DNA of 64,000 nt from positions 36,952,001 to 37,016,000 of the forward strand of contig CM075101.1 in NCBI GenBank assembly GCA_037576195.1, in the 5' to 3' direction. A program made the position numbers and the translations under genes. Shown here in pieces: positions 12,492 to 25,600 of the stretch (the stretch's first letter is position 1; each line of letters begins with the position of its first letter). The DNA comes from Phytoseiulus persimilis. Its lineage: Eukaryota > Arthropoda > Arachnida > Mesostigmata > Phytoseiidae. The notes under the pieces were generated by a model. The model saw only the letters and a program-made list of their open reading frames with translations, made no database searches and had not been told where the DNA came from.

Positions 12492-14577
12492 ATCCTCTCC
12501 GGATCCCTTCCCATTGAATTCCGATTAGGCGAGAGCTATAGCATCAGTTCTCCCCACTTTTGCATTCCCTGAAGATCACTTGTAAGGAGGGTTCTCCAGT
12601 GGGCGTGCTGGAAAACGCTGCTGGCCTTCGGTTCGAGTAGTTCTCACAAACTCGCAGCTGCTTTGGGAGTTTCATCATTTGCTTTGTTCCCGCCACGAGT
12701 CTGATAGAGAACAACACAAACTCGAAGCTGAATCCAATTGTGTCGGCTCGAGTGAGTAAGAGAAGAGGTATAGAGCAAAGAACTCTGGCTAGCAGAGTCA
12801 AGGAAATTCAGCTTCGACCGAAGGAAGTGAAGCACGGAACACAAGCAAAAGCCTCAACCCGCTCAGCAATGTCTACAAGAGTTGTCTGGCCACCCCACCC
12901 TCCCACCCACCTCCCCTCATCATCAGTCGGCCCTCACATCGTCAGCAACAAAGCTCTTCATCAGCCAATACGTGCATGCCTATTAAGGTCTCAGACGCCC
13001 TTCGTCCACTGATTACTAATCACCCAGTCGTTCGTTCCTCATTTCTCCCCTCGCTGAACTTTCTCTGGCAACGTCCGACTTTGCCCGCGCCACTCGAGGC
13101 CTCATTGGAGACCTTGGATCGACTCACGGTGCTTTCCGCCATTGCTAACTTGATAGATCTAATTCAATCGCAGTAAATCTTCGAAGTTGATGAATGCAAC
13201 AGAGCAGCACGAAGCCGCAGTTTGTTGATATCGGTTTCGGATGTAATGACAGCAGGAAGAGCATGAGATGGAGAGGGCAGCACCGTTTCTTCAAACCCTC
13301 AATCTGACTTTGGAATCGGCAGCGGATGGCGAGATGTCGTCGCTTCCGCCGGCGGCGGACGCAGCACAGCGACCAGGGGCTGAGCGAGCAAGTGAGCTGG
13401 ACGTTTCGAAGTGAAAAATGGAACTTTTCAAACTTTTGCCTCATCCGTTAACAACACGCAAATCTTCAAACTTTACGGCGCCGCGTTCCTCTGGGAAGAA
13501 GAGGCAGATAAAGTACGGACACGCGTGCGAAAATTCCGGGGAGCTGTAGCCGATTCCGGTGGGTAACATCACACGAAGGCTTAGCTATGCTAGGCGTTGA
13601 GGCGACGATCGGATCGGAGCGAAGCACAGGTCGAAGACAATGGGTTCTGTGAGAACCACTCCAGGTTTTCCGAAGAGTTCCCGGAGAATCCGGAACATTC
13701 CACTATGGCACCGTTGCCTGCTTTTCAAGGCCGTGGAGTGTGTGCCGCGTTTCCGATACCCGCTGACGGCGGGGTGTTCTCAGTTGATTTGTCAGTTGAA
13801 AGCCACGATCATATCGCGGTAGCCCATATGGCCTGGTCTATCGAACAACCGAATCACCGAGATCGCTCGTTTCCGGCCATTCGTTGACTCTCACTCAACG
13901 GGAAAATGGGAATGGGAACCTCGAGTCAAAAGTTAGAGAAACGATAGATTCTGGAGAACTTGGTCACGCTAAACAGAACCACGGGGAGCGATTCTTAAAC
14001 CCCACGGCGGACTATCTACTCATGTGTGGCCTCGTCCTGTCGCGGCAAGCTGAAATGGCACCGGCAGAAGGGAGCATCAGCCATCGCATTAGAGGTGTTT
14101 GGGAGAGCCGACGGAGAAATGGATCGTGGAGCGAGCCAGCCGACGGACGGTTGGGGGACGAAACAGCAAGCGTGATCAGCAACCATGTCAGACCTGTAGT
14201 TCGGGCCGAATAATCCTTTCAGCTTGCTCCGCTATTCCGGAAGGAGATCGGGCGCATACTCAGCACTCACAGATTCACTGATTCGTCGGAACAGGCTCGA
14301 AGCTTCGTTCCCATCTTAGTTTTCAGGACGTGAGTACAGTCCTACGACTTGTACCAACCCCCCGCGTCCTCCGCGACATCCCAAGACCGCGTATTTCCTA
14401 CGCCTCTGCCCCACAAGGTACTAGCAGCAGGACTACCAGTTTCAAATATTCCGACGTAGCTACCGAGAGCAGCACCCGGGAAGACGCTGCAGACGGACAT
14501 CATCCACGGAATGGGAGAATCCCCTCCCTAATGTTGCTGGAGCTCTCCTTTCCGGGACTTCCTAGAGAGTGCGTTGA
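12492..14577. other. Unassigned
   Basis: No recognisable gene was found. The stretch 12880-13100 is C-rich on the plus strand. On the minus strand around 13128-13143 a short ATGGCGGAAAGC word is followed by a GTGAGTCG donor, which could be a tiny first coding exon, but nothing corroborates it. Confidence 0.35.
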
Positions 14578-14853
14578 ATGCATTCAAAGACTGATTCCTA
14601 TCGGCAAAGAGCGAATGCGTTTCCACGTATTACTTGCGCGGCAAATATCGAGTCTCATTTCTCCGTCCACAAGCTTATTGCCCTCGCGCCGACTTTGTTA
14701 TACGATGTAGAGGCCATGTCGAGTATTATTCAACAGGGACATCACCCGAGTCTCCAGTGTCTAGTGCGCGGAGACAGGAGTTTTGTCGAAGATGAGTCGC
14801 GAGCGTTCAAAACCAGGGAGATGCTCTCCATGACAGCTGCGAAAGCCAAATAA
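14578..14853 (+). CDS. Candidate terminal exon, unknown function
   Basis: This is a 91-codon frame beginning with ATG. It has few Ser/Arg-biased chance features and a mixed hydrophobic/acidic second half (LIALAPTLLYD, later LVRGDRSFVEDES). It ends TAA inside AAATAAAC, so the stop overlaps a canonical AATAAA hexamer. A second AATAAA lies at about 14944. A gene ending here on the plus strand would therefore have close polyadenylation signals. I recognise no domain. The overlapping frame 14330-14710 is equally open and equally anonymous, so confidence stays low. Confidence 0.18.
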   Translation: MHSKTDSYRQRANAFPRITCAANIESHFSVHKLIALAPTLLYDVEAMSSIIQQGHHPSLQCLVRGDRSFVEDESRAFKTREMLSMTAAKAK

Positions 14854-15512
14854 ACGGGACCTAAGAGCCCACACGAGAAGGTCTTTCACAAGTCCACGGA
14901 TTGGTGTCCGGTTGTATTTTCCCGATTCCGATGCCAAAGAGGAAAATAAAGGCTATCTGAAGGCTTCCGCGTTTGCATCCGTATCTATGAATCACGAATC
15001 GAGATCACAGGAGCTGGAACCCACAATGATCATTCGTTCCGTATTCTGCAACGTCGAATGCGTTGATGGATCTCACGCGAGCCTCTGCTAGGAATAAGCC
15101 ATACGATGAAGTTGACGACAGAGGGGCGTTTCCATGATATAAGAGCAGACGGAGTGGCACACGCGACTCCTCTTTAGAGAGACGCGAACAGAGGAGCCAG
15201 GCGAATATTTTAGGAAATCGTTTGGAAGACTCTACTAACCAGGGGGGCTTGGGTTGTTCTTCCGCGCTCTCCCGAAGAGAAAACCGACTATTCTGTACTT
15301 TGATCGTTGCGCCTCCAATAACTAGCAAAGAAAACTCAGAGGAAAGTCAGGTGGATTCGTTGACTTGTCACACACACACCAATAAGCCGAAGCGCCTTGT
15401 CGCCTCTCTGGTGGTTGCGTTTCTGCTCGAAGCGGCAATCGTCAATCCACCTCGAAGGCAGTTCGAGTTGAGTGGTGCTGAACCATAGCAGAAAAGTTCA
15501 GGAAATCTGCAA
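14854..15512. other. Unassigned
   Basis: Nothing recognisable. There is a short CA run near 15369 and an AATAAA near 14944, possibly related to the preceding open frame. Confidence 0.35.
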
Positions 15513-15830
15513 TTGAGTCCTGAGGGCACTACAAGAGTTTCCAAGGTTCGACTTTCAAGTTTTCACTCCAGGAGGGTCCTCAACGAGCCTTGCTTTGAGG
15601 AAGAATGTCACGGAATAGACGTCTTCGAAAGCTCCGCGGAATCAGCAGAGGAAGCGACGCAGATCAACAAGAGAACTCAAACGGGGTGTTTAGGAGGTTT
15701 CGAAAGCTCCGAAGAGACGATCGGCAAGTCTCACGATGCGTACCAAGATCGAGAAGACCTTAGAGCGCTGAGCTTTCCGAAGTATGCCGATCGAGCACGG
15801 GGCATGCGAGAGACCCTCTGCGTTTTCTAA
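15513..15830 (+). CDS. Acidic open frame with an in-frame internal repeat
   Basis: This is a 105-codon frame. The middle is rich in Glu, Ser and Asp. By hand count roughly a third or more of codons start with G, above the level of neighbouring chance frames. A 13-bp word TTCGAAAGCTCCG occurs at 15624 and again at 15699. The 75-bp shift equals 25 codons, giving two related peptides (VFESSAESAEE and GFESSEETIG). Such an in-frame duplication with preserved acidic character is what a real low-complexity protein segment would show. The start codon is not ATG, so an exon of a spliced gene is more likely than a complete gene. No family is recognised. Confidence 0.3.
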   Translation: MSPEGTTRVSKVRLSSFHSRRVLNEPCFEEECHGIDVFESSAESAEEATQINKRTQTGCLGGFESSEETIGKSHDAYQDREDLRALSFPKYADRARGMRETLCVF

Positions 15831-18800
15831 TCCGTCGTAGGGCTTTACCAAGAACGGGAAAGCTCGAGGAGGCTTGTTGGGCTCATGCCTAATTCCTGCT
15901 AATTGTAACACATTGATAGTGAACGTCTGAGAGTGGCCCTGCCTCCGATTGCTCAGCCCGGCACTGGAGAGACAGCCCACTGTGCGTTGCTGGTCTGGCT
16001 CCCCGAAGCAGTCTTCGACACGTTCCCCGGGAACAAACAAGGAGCCTGCTGCCATCAATCCGAAAAACAAGAGAATGTTGATGAGGATTCAATGGTTGTC
16101 GTATTACGGAGCAACTCGACAAACAGTTAGGCGTCCCCAGGGATGACGATTGACAGCGATTCTCGCTCTATCGTCCAGCCGACATCGTGGACGTGTCATC
16201 GGAGGGAGTAAATGCGTGCTCCGTAGAATGGAACCCCGAAGCTTGACCCGTGGAGATTCGCGAAGGTGTCGGCGACGACCATGACGATAGGAACAACAAC
16301 AACAACTACACCAAGTTGTTAATGATGTTCGTTTTAATAAAGGCGTGCATGTTTGCCTTGGAACGATATAAATCTCTTGGTCGTTGCTCCTCGCGAGAGC
16401 TAAACAGATAGCCTACCGACACTTACGCCACCGAGGACCACGGAGACTGCAACGTAAGCGGGTGAGTGTCCCCCCCGAAACGGCGTCTGGATACTTCGAT
16501 AGGGTTGAGCCGTTTCTCCCCGGTATCATGGCTATCAGTTCTACGTCATGCTCCTCCGCCCGGAGCAGCCTCATTTCGTGGCTGCTTCGATGACTCCGCC
16601 TTCTCATGCTGACAGCATTGAGAACATTGTTGACCGAACTCTTCATGGCGGGATTGAGCACTCCGCGCACGCGGAACGACGCCAATTCGGGTTCGACCAC
16701 TCGTGGGAATGGGAGTTTCGAGGTGGACGGGCTAATTCTCGAAATCCAGTCCAAGCTCGTCAGCTGTGGTTCCGACAAACCACTGAAATCGAAACTTCTG
16801 AATCCTCCAAATATCATGGATGATTGAGCTATGACGAATGTCCTCCTGAGCACTCATGAGGTTTTTCACGCATGAAGTTTCTCACACCATGGGTTTCACG
16901 TCCTCGGAGGCAAGCGTATTTGAGAGTTCCATCTGTGAAGTTTTCTCACTAATTGTCGGGGACCCGATTCCGATGGACATATTATCGACGGAAGGCGAAC
17001 ACGTGCCCAGCGGACTTTTCGATCGAGACTAGACATGGAACCGGTCACAAGATCCCTGTTTCATCAGCCCGCAGGGAGAGCTTGTAACTTATTCATTCCA
17101 TGCATACAAGTTTTGCTCTGGACCTAATTGACAGAGATCTTCCATGTTCAGGTTAGGTGAATTTGAGACGGAAATCGGTCAATAGTTTATTGTGCAAAGA
17201 ATGATCAACACCCTTGCTGCAAAGGATCGAGTACTTGTGAGTGTTAGCAATTCACCCTCTCAAGCACGACGGGGAATGGAATTTGGAGTTATTTCGAAAA
17301 CTCTGCAGGGTCCTAGAGAAAAATTTCCCGCTCAGCCCACGCTGAATCGAATACGCTACTGGCAGCGGGGTGATGGATACACATGCGAAACGTCAGATTT
17401 CGTCGAGTTCAGTTTTTGGCTCAGGGTCATCGATGATGGTTCCGAGAGATCATATGTCTGGAGCGTTCCCTTCAATCTTGGAAACTAAGAGCTCCAGTTG
17501 CTCGGAATCATTCTGAATTTGTGGAGCGGTATTTCAGAAATCACCCAACCTGACAACGAGGCTCGTTGGCGGCATCGGTTACACCTCACGGTGAACGTCG
17601 TTCTAAGCGTTGGAACGCGTTAAAACGCTCATCGCTCGAGGAAAACGAGCGTTCGCCTCGTCGAAGCTCTCGCGGACCACTTGCAGACCGCACAGAGGTC
17701 AGTTACACTGGTCAGTTACGAATCCTTTGCCGTACTCGGATCTCCGCAGACTCCACGAAGTCCGTATCGTCGAATAGCGGGACTTCGCGTTTCTCCGTCG
17801 GAGGAATCACAAGCGTGTCCACCACCTGCCTTGTGCGCTTGTTCTGGGCTCCATCGATGACATTGCTCTGGGTAACCCGAATAATTTGCCAGTGATCTTC
17901 CCAGTGCGAATCTCTCCCTCAAATGACCTGTTGGTCGCAATACATCGAAAAACAGCCTTCAATGAGCCATCAGAGAAGCACTCCTGACGCTCTGCTCTTT
18001 GTTTTATCGGTGTCGCTCTTTGCTCTTCAACTCTGACGCTTCCCCCGTTGATCCTCAGTTTCCACAGAGACTAAGTACGAAACACTCGTCCGCCAGCTTC
18101 TTTACCTTATCTCTGACCAGTCTTCCCTTTTACTTCGTGTAAGTATTTCGTTAACTCAGCTCTCGAACGCACATTCATGTCCGCATTCGACACGAATTTC
18201 TGCGATTTTTTCGAAAAACGCCGTTGCGAATCATGGCTCGAAGCACATTTCAATTCGTGTTCCGGAATAAAGTTGGTTCCGGAGACGAACCGAGATCCAC
18301 GGGTGGAAACTAGCTTTAGATCAGGAGGGTCCAGAACGATTTTCTCAGCGGCGATTTAGGACCGTGTTTCTGAGTTAGCGAAAGATTCTTCAAGTTCAGG
18401 ATATTCAGCTTGACCGTCTCCGGGTTTTTCCCACGTCTCATTGATTCCCTGTCGATTATCGCGCAGCCAGCCATCGCTGATGTAATTGAGTGCCCAGAAC
18501 ATCAGATAGCTACGCCGACCCGAATGATGCAGTGTTGGTTCATCTGAATCGGATTTGACATCCGAAAAGAGAGCGAGGCAAACGAGGGATGAGTGGATGA
18601 GCGATTCGACTGTCAATGGTTCGCGGCGGGCGCCGTTAATTGGGCTTGTAGTGCTAGTTAGCCATCAGGGCTTAAATGAGGGACCCGAACAAAGTTAACT
18701 CATGGCTTACAACTCAATGAACTGAGAGCGGCTTCGCGCGGGTGGTTCTACCGTATCTACTCTCTTTTTTGTAGAGCGTATTCATCGAAGCATGCGGCGC

Positions 18801-21027
18801 CCTCTATGAGTCCGAGCTATCGTAGTTTGGATCAAGGGGTTCCCTCGCACGGGAACTCTGCATTCGCTTCACAGTTCATCGATAGTGTGTTCAGGAACCA
18901 CCAGTCAGCCATAATTCAGAAGGCTCCAACGACGTCGTTCTCGGATCGCCGCAGATGTCGCTCGTGATCTGTTGTTCCCATGCACGGGATATGAAGGGGA
19001 AACACTGATCGAAGGGCCTCCAGTCAACAACTGCGGAAAAGTTGCTGTGAGGCCACAATGAAGGGCACGGGCCACACAGTTGCTTGGGCTCATGCGCAGG
19101 AAATAATCCCCCGTCATTCAACGATCGTCTTCTGGCTCTCGGATTCACGCCCATCTCCCAATTCCACGGGGCTCGGTCAGAGTATTTCCTCCTCGACAGG
19201 CGTTCTGAAGTTAACCACCGAGGATCGAAGCGAAATTTGCGACGACAACGACGAGATATGAGAATGAGTCACAAAACAACCGTTCCCGAATGGCTCTCAA
19301 AAGTACTGCCTGCCAGCTCGCTCAGCCCGCTGACTCTCATATGACTCCTGGCTGGTCCTGCCGGCTCTGAGCGGAAGCAGAGAGTGGGTTTGTTTTTATG
19401 CTGTTGTGTGCGGAACGATTTCGTCTGCGGCGTCAATTCGAGGATCCATGTCCTACTATGAATATTTCCCAATAACGGATTAGGCTCCGTTCCTTTGCTC
19501 GTTCCGCGGCTCAGCCCATTAGGTTCCGTTCGGCGCTAATTCTCACGGAAGGGACTCCTGCATTGGAACCCGAATGCATAACTGGACGTGGAATATTCCA
19601 GAACATTTTAGGAGTCCAGGGCAGAACTAGTCCGCTTTGATCGGCATGAAGGAGACCAGGTGACTCGATCCCGGGATAGTATTCGAGACCTCATCAAGTC
19701 CCAACCCCGGACGGAAACGTGAATGATTATGCCGGTTTCCAGTCCTGCAGCTGTATTCTCTTTTGTTATTTCATGGAGTCGGTGTGGAAATCCTTCCGGA
19801 TTCCAAATATCGGGCTGTTGGGGCTTACCCTGGTTATGTGGTGTTTCGTCTAAGAACACACCTATTTCTGCCTTGTTGTAGCCGGGGACTCGACCCGCGA
19901 AGGGCCGTTCGGCATTGCTTCCGAACTCCCGTTGGCTTGCAGCTGTCTTGTTAGAGCTCTAAGCAGCGAGTCCCAGAGCCAAAAGCCTCCTATCTTCTGT
20001 TTCAATCTGCTGAGTCGACCCCGCTATCTGATCGGTTCTGATTGATGATAGGTGACAGCGTAACGCGACGCAACCAAACGTGACCCTCGAATCAGCTGAT
20101 CCGAGCCTCGAGATACGGAGCCATTAGTGTATCCACGTGATACGCCTCACTCGGGGTACTTCCTCGTTTCGTCGCGTCGGACGGCTCAATTGTTCGAAGA
20201 ACAACGGCAGTCACTCAAGCTGTTCCGAACCGAAAGCCAAGATATTCTAGAAACAGTCGATGTCGGCTGGCATACGGAAGAAGCATCCGGAAGAGAGATT
20301 GATAGATTGAGAACGGAGGGAGAAACGATGGGGAAGTGATTCTTTTTCTGGTAGGGTTCTAATGAATCTCTGCAGGGGCACCATGGTACGAGGCGGCTGC
20401 TGCGAATGCTCTGGAATGGAAATCGAAACACTGACAGATCGAGCGAGCGTTGCTCAATCATGGTTTGGGAAGCAGGCTAAAACTCGCCGCAGACCCGGCG
20501 GGGATTTGAGACCGTAGTGAAAAATAACGGAAGCCTAACAAAGGAATTATTGGAGCGGCGCCTAGTCGGGAGAGGGGCAGAGCTCGTCGTGCGCCGAACG
20601 TGCACGAGCCCGGTCGTTTTTATTTCTGTCTCGTTCCATGGAATTTCGCGGAGTGGAAAGTTCACTGATACCTCGGTCGAAAATTCAGTTCCACCCTTTC
20701 CAATAGCTCGGCGCGTCCTCTCTACGATGCCACACTGGCGGGGTGCCTGGGAACGAAATCGTGGTCCGGTTTGTTTGAATTCATTGAAAACGGTCGTCAG
20801 ACTCGAAACACAGTCAGCGATTGAGAGGACGCGCGAATTCGGATGAGAGAGCTGATGACAGTAATGAATGCGTTCTCGAAGCCCCGCTGCAAGACAATGT
20901 ATCAATCATCGTTATTAGTTGCTGCCTCTTTCCTGCCTTGCCCGCTTCCCGGAGGAGCTTACTGTGCGAGGGACGATTCGGGAAGCGACTGGGGAAGCGA
21001 CCTAAAAGCCAACTGGAAAACGGCTAG
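15831..21027. other. Unassigned
   Basis: This is about 5.2 kb with no supportable gene. It contains an AAC microsatellite at 16291, an AATAAA near 16335, and donor-like sites near 14330, 16462 and 18138 (CGT|GTAAGTATT, +). Open frames reach about 146 codons without recognisable motifs. Confidence 0.35.
16291..16307 (+). repeat. (AAC)n microsatellite
   Basis: About five AAC units are followed by a short palindromic AACT...AGTT arrangement. This is an ordinary short tandem repeat. Confidence 0.8.
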
Positions 21028-21375
21028 ATGTTGCATCGAAGCCTGGACGGGGACGGTCCTCGGAGAGCGCCGGCCTTCCGGCGAGGCTCCATTAGGAAGG
21101 ATTTTCAGCTATCAACAAACGTTCCGAGAGAACCAAGCAACTTCTCTTCAGAAGAGACAGCACTGGCGTGCGCGACGACGATTGCTCCCGAGGAGGAGCA
21201 GGGGAACGACCAGAAGATGACAGAAGAGAGGAAACCCTCAGACACGCTATTGGCCGTTCTGCGGCCACTGGAAGAGATAGCTGTGACCGTCGAGCGTTTG
21301 TCTGGCCGATCTGGCAAGCCGAGATTTCTTCTGGAATGCAACGATCGAAAAAGCGTTCACAGCATGCCGTCTTGA
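21028..21375 (+). CDS. Candidate exon, unknown function
   Basis: This is a 115-codon frame. Its second half reads like protein: an acidic linker (APEEEQGNDQK) and then an amphipathic stretch (TLLAVLRPLEEIAVTVERL). About a third of its codons start with G by hand count. The first codon is TTG, so it would be an internal or terminal exon. The region is also open in two other frames, which weakens the case. No domain is recognised. Confidence 0.18.
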   Translation: MLHRSLDGDGPRRAPAFRRGSIRKDFQLSTNVPREPSNFSSEETALACATTIAPEEEQGNDQKMTEERKPSDTLLAVLRPLEEIAVTVERLSGRSGKPRFLLECNDRKSVHSMPS

Positions 21376-22645
21376 CAAAACAGCCATCGAAAAACAGGCA
21401 AACTCCGCTCCCTCTGACGAGGATTCCAATCTCCCACGGAGGAGTTTGGATCCAGTGATTTGAACGTCGACGATTCAAGGTATCGAAGTACGATCCAGAA
21501 AAGGCCCCGGTTTCATCTCTAGTTCTCGATCGGCTGCGTCGATTTCAGAGAGTGAGAAACGAATGGTCTCCGCCCTATTCTAGATGAAGGGACCACGGCC
21601 ACCATTTGCGAAGATGGCGGTGGGTCGATTTCATGTTAGCTATATGCCCATCGACTCTCCGAGCTGCGCGTTATCCTGAAAATGCCGAATCCCATCGTCG
21701 GCTCTCTCAATGTTGTCATTGCTGACGCTCTCGACAATGTTGCCTCTGTCCCGAGATGCTTCAATCGGCCATGATATTGCTACCGTGTCTCGTCCATGAG
21801 CGGATCTCGACGCCGCGACTGAATTGGAAAGCTAACATTAACCATGCAGGAAGAATTCGCTCCTAAAATGTTGACTGAGAGCTTTAGGCGAGCGAGCACG
21901 GCATCACCCCGTTTGTTGATTCTGTCTGACTACATCGCGCAGCGTGTTCCTTTTCTCATGGTCCTCACGGTTTTCATTTCATCGAGTGTGGTATTTGTTC
22001 GAACCAGCTTCAGCCAGTCCGCTAGCCCGTCCGCCGGACGGAGCTGACATGTGAGCCAAGGGACTTTGGAACGGATTTGGGCTCACGTAGGGCTTGATAT
22101 CCTGAACGCTGAAAAATAGGTTAGCCCGCCAAAGATCAAGCTTCCGCCGCAGCGGGTCCCGACGCAGATCCGCGCTGTGGATGCGATACGGAAACGCCCA
22201 TATGACGAAGCATTTCCCCATCTCATTCCCCTCTATCTCCCCTCCCCTCCCCTTGCCTGCTCTTTGGATCTGGCCTCTGAATAGAGGAAGCCGACGGAAT
22301 GCTGGCAGCCGTAACCGTGAGCGTCGGGGAGCGGATAGGGTTCCCGAAAGCGAGCGCCGACAGAAGTTGAAACGCCGATCTGGAAAGAAGCTAACCGGCG
22401 CGCTCACCAACGGCCCGATGGAGGAAACGATGAACAGACCAACGGCAAAGAGAGCGCCACCCAAACGCTACCCGCCCTCCCTCACGGGATAACAAATCGA
22501 CGGCCGTTCCGCTACGCTTAGAATCAGAGTAGATTCCCTGGATTAACACAGCGGCTAATGGCAAACGGTCCCGTCAAATAGATGGCCCGCTCCCCTCTTC
22601 CTGCCCTGTTCACTCTCCGAAAGTCCCCTCCCCATCGCCCCGGTC
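21376..22645. other. Unassigned, GC-rich toward its right end
   Basis: No gene is recognised. A C-rich tract near 22210-22270 and dense CpG precede the promoter-like element at 22661. Confidence 0.35.
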
Positions 22646-22660
22646 GGGGCTACCCTCCTC

Positions 22661-22695
22661 TACATAACCGGCTGGGCAGGCAGTCAGTCAGTCTG
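22661..22695 (+). promoter_or_regulatory. Candidate TATA/Inr core promoter
   Basis: A TATA-like word TACATAA at 22661 is followed 29 bp later by a perfect arthropod initiator TCAGTC (A at 22690, with an overlapping copy whose A is at 22686). The spacing is right for TATA to +1. Sequence on both sides is CpG-rich. The downstream transcript is not identified: open frames through 22974 are anonymous. Confidence 0.3.
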
Positions 22696-25600
22696 TTTGC
22701 TAGCCCGCCTGCCTGCCCGATTCCGCCACCAACTCGCGAGAAGACCCTCGCGCCCACGAGCGGATCAACGGGGCCGAGAACTGCGCTGATGGGAAACGCA
22801 TCTCTCTTCCAACAGTCCGTAGTCAGTTTCTTTTTCCGAGCCGCCGCCGCCGTTTTCGCTGTAGCTGGCGTAGCCGCCGACGCCGTTCTCATGCCGAAGA
22901 CAGAAAGAAACTCTCTCGCGAAACTGCCGTTGCAGTGTGCCATTCAGGAAACCGCCCGAGCGGACGGCCAGTAACCGGCAAGCCAAGTCGTTCTCCGAGG
23001 GAAATCTTTCCATTGAGTCAATCCGTCCGTTCCACGGTATCGAAGAAGCTAGCTCCGCCCACTCCGTTGGGCAGTGAGCAACATATTCTAGAGAAGCCGA
23101 TTGTCCGGGCACACAACTTCCCATAGGTATGTGTGAAGCACAATCGCAGAGAGGCACTCAACCGGGCGACGATCGGAAAAGCAACTACAAGATGGGATGC
23201 CTTGCTTCTTCAACGGTTTTCATCTCGAAGGAATAGATGGACTATGGGACCCTCGAGTTCCACCTCAGATCTGATCACAGTTTTCAGTGGTCTGGATACC
23301 GTTTAGACTGATGTAGCGATAGGTAAACATCCGCTGCGAGAATGAGCACGATTCCTCGAATGAAAGGGAATGCTCTTCCGCCCCGCGCGTTTCACGTCAT
23401 CGAGCTGAGGTCGTCTGGAGGATGCTTCGGCTCCCCGGAGCTCTAACTGTCGCCGGAAATCATCAGCTCGGGAAAAAAAAAACACTTTACGAAGGGAACC
23501 TTGGGAAGATCATGCGCAATGTTTTCCTCTTCCAAACGGAATGACAGCGACATGCTGCTATTAAGTTATTTCGGAGGAGCTGAACTCGCCGTAGAGCTCA
23601 TGGCTGTTACAGTCCGCCAACCGACGACGGGGATGAGCTCCGACGAGCGCTGCATTTGTCGTTGTTCATTCGTTCTCCGAACTGCTCGTCCGTATGTATT
23701 TGTTTCGATCCTTTTTGCTCTTTGCTATCGTTCTCCCTCGTCGTTCCCATTCTCGATTTCCCTCTCAGTCTTTGTGTCCATTCCTGGATCCGAGCGCCGG
23801 CTCAGGCGAGGAACCCTACAACGCCACTATTCCCTCTCAATGTGTCTCTATATACGTCTCAAAGTGCTCAAAAGCCGACCAGCCGGAAGAAAAGGCAAAC
23901 GAAAGCCCGGTGGCGGGGAGAGAAGAGCGCCTTGGCGTCCACGATCCTCTCGGATATCCCTATCGGAATTCCTCTTGCTTGTTGCCTCTTCGTCGTTGTC
24001 GTCTTTGTCAGCTATCCAGGTTAGCATGAGGGGCTGCCGTATGAATGTTTCTCCTGTCGAGTTCCTCTTCGACTCTCAGTTGAAACTTTCCCCGTCGCCG
24101 AAGTTATCTGCCACATCAATGTCAACATCCGGTGCGCTGTTTCTGAACGTTGTTGATATTCTCCGAATGAGAAACTCTCGAATTCTCTCAGATAAGTAAT
24201 CTTCGCCTAGCACGGAAACCTTTCCGGTGGTAACATTGACACCCCGGAGTCGACAGCGGCATCTTCAGTAGCGAGAGAGTCAGTCGAGAAGCAACTGGAC
24301 CTCGCGGAGAGCAGACTGGAGGAGGGGCTGCGTCATTTAACGAGATTTTCGTCGACTGTCGAGGGTGTAGCCCGGATTCCTGATGAAAGCTCGAGCGAAT
24401 TGAGGGTTTGAACTCGTTAAAATCTTCCGCGTGATCGGATCGGGACGACTTTCGCGGAATGGCGATCTCTCAACCACGTCGGTCTTGGCTGCTCCTTCGC
24501 CGGCACCAGCGGCGAGAAATTCCCCACTTTGGACTGGCGATGGTTTGGATTCCCGCTTTTGGTAATTCTGTCGCAGGCGTAACGCCTCCTTCTCCTCCAG
24601 GACAGCTCCCGACTGCGACCGGCGTCCACGTCACCGCCGAGTGAGGACGACGTCGCGACGGCGAACGAGCGCCGCGCGTCATTGGTCTTGGTTTTGTTCC
24701 AATCGGCCCCGACTGGCAGAGATCGATGACTCATTTTTTCAGTTCATGACCGCCGTCGATGACGCCGTCGACTACAATCCGAGAGGAAGAAAAGACTGAA
24801 AGCGTGGGACGACACCGAACTCTCTCTGTTCTCTCGTTTTGGCCGCGCCTCCGTAGAAGTCTTGCTTCGTTGACTGGACCCCGGTCGGACCCTCCACCGC
24901 CCGCTCACGGATGGCTAATCTCAGATATTTTCAGAAAGCGAAAGCCGATACGGCAGAACGTTGATTGAGAAGATGAGAGGAGAGGAGAAACTCTTTTTGG
25001 CGGGACAGAGACGACGACGATGATGATGTTAACAACCGAGAGGGGATCGAGAAAATTACTTGTCGAGAGATTACGTCTCGGCTATCGTCTCTCCTTGTAT
25101 GACCTGACTGAATCAGATTGCATTCGATTTCAAGCAGCGATGCCAGCGGGTAATCGTTTGTTCGCATACATTGCCGATCAACGAATCACACGCTGGAGGA
25201 GGCTTCATGAATCATGGTCCGAATCCCCATCCCAGGATGATACTTCCATTCCAGGGTCGATCAAGCTCCTGCAGGGGCCGGTTTTGGCATTTAGGAGACA
25301 GGAAGCCCCTCAGATCGGGGAGTAGGAAACACGCTGCCACGACGCCGGCGCCCGGTGCACATCCAAGTGTTTCCAGGAGCAAAAACTGGGGAAAGTAGCG
25401 AGAATGAGTAGGAGGATGAATCCTTCGCAGACCCAGCAGCCCAGCTGAGACGAGCTGCGGAGGAATTCTCTCAGAGATCATGGATTAATGTTCTTGGGCT
25501 CGGGCGTTCCTTATTCGGGCCACTTCAGGTTGATTATTCGAATCCCGGCTTCACATGTCAGGGCATCAAAAGTCCCGGGAAAGATTCTTCGCCGAATCTC

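Noticed and set aside
23501-24199. 232-codon frame as a gene
   Set aside because: Ser/Arg/Leu bias, two other overlapping open frames and no motif. Composition explains it better.
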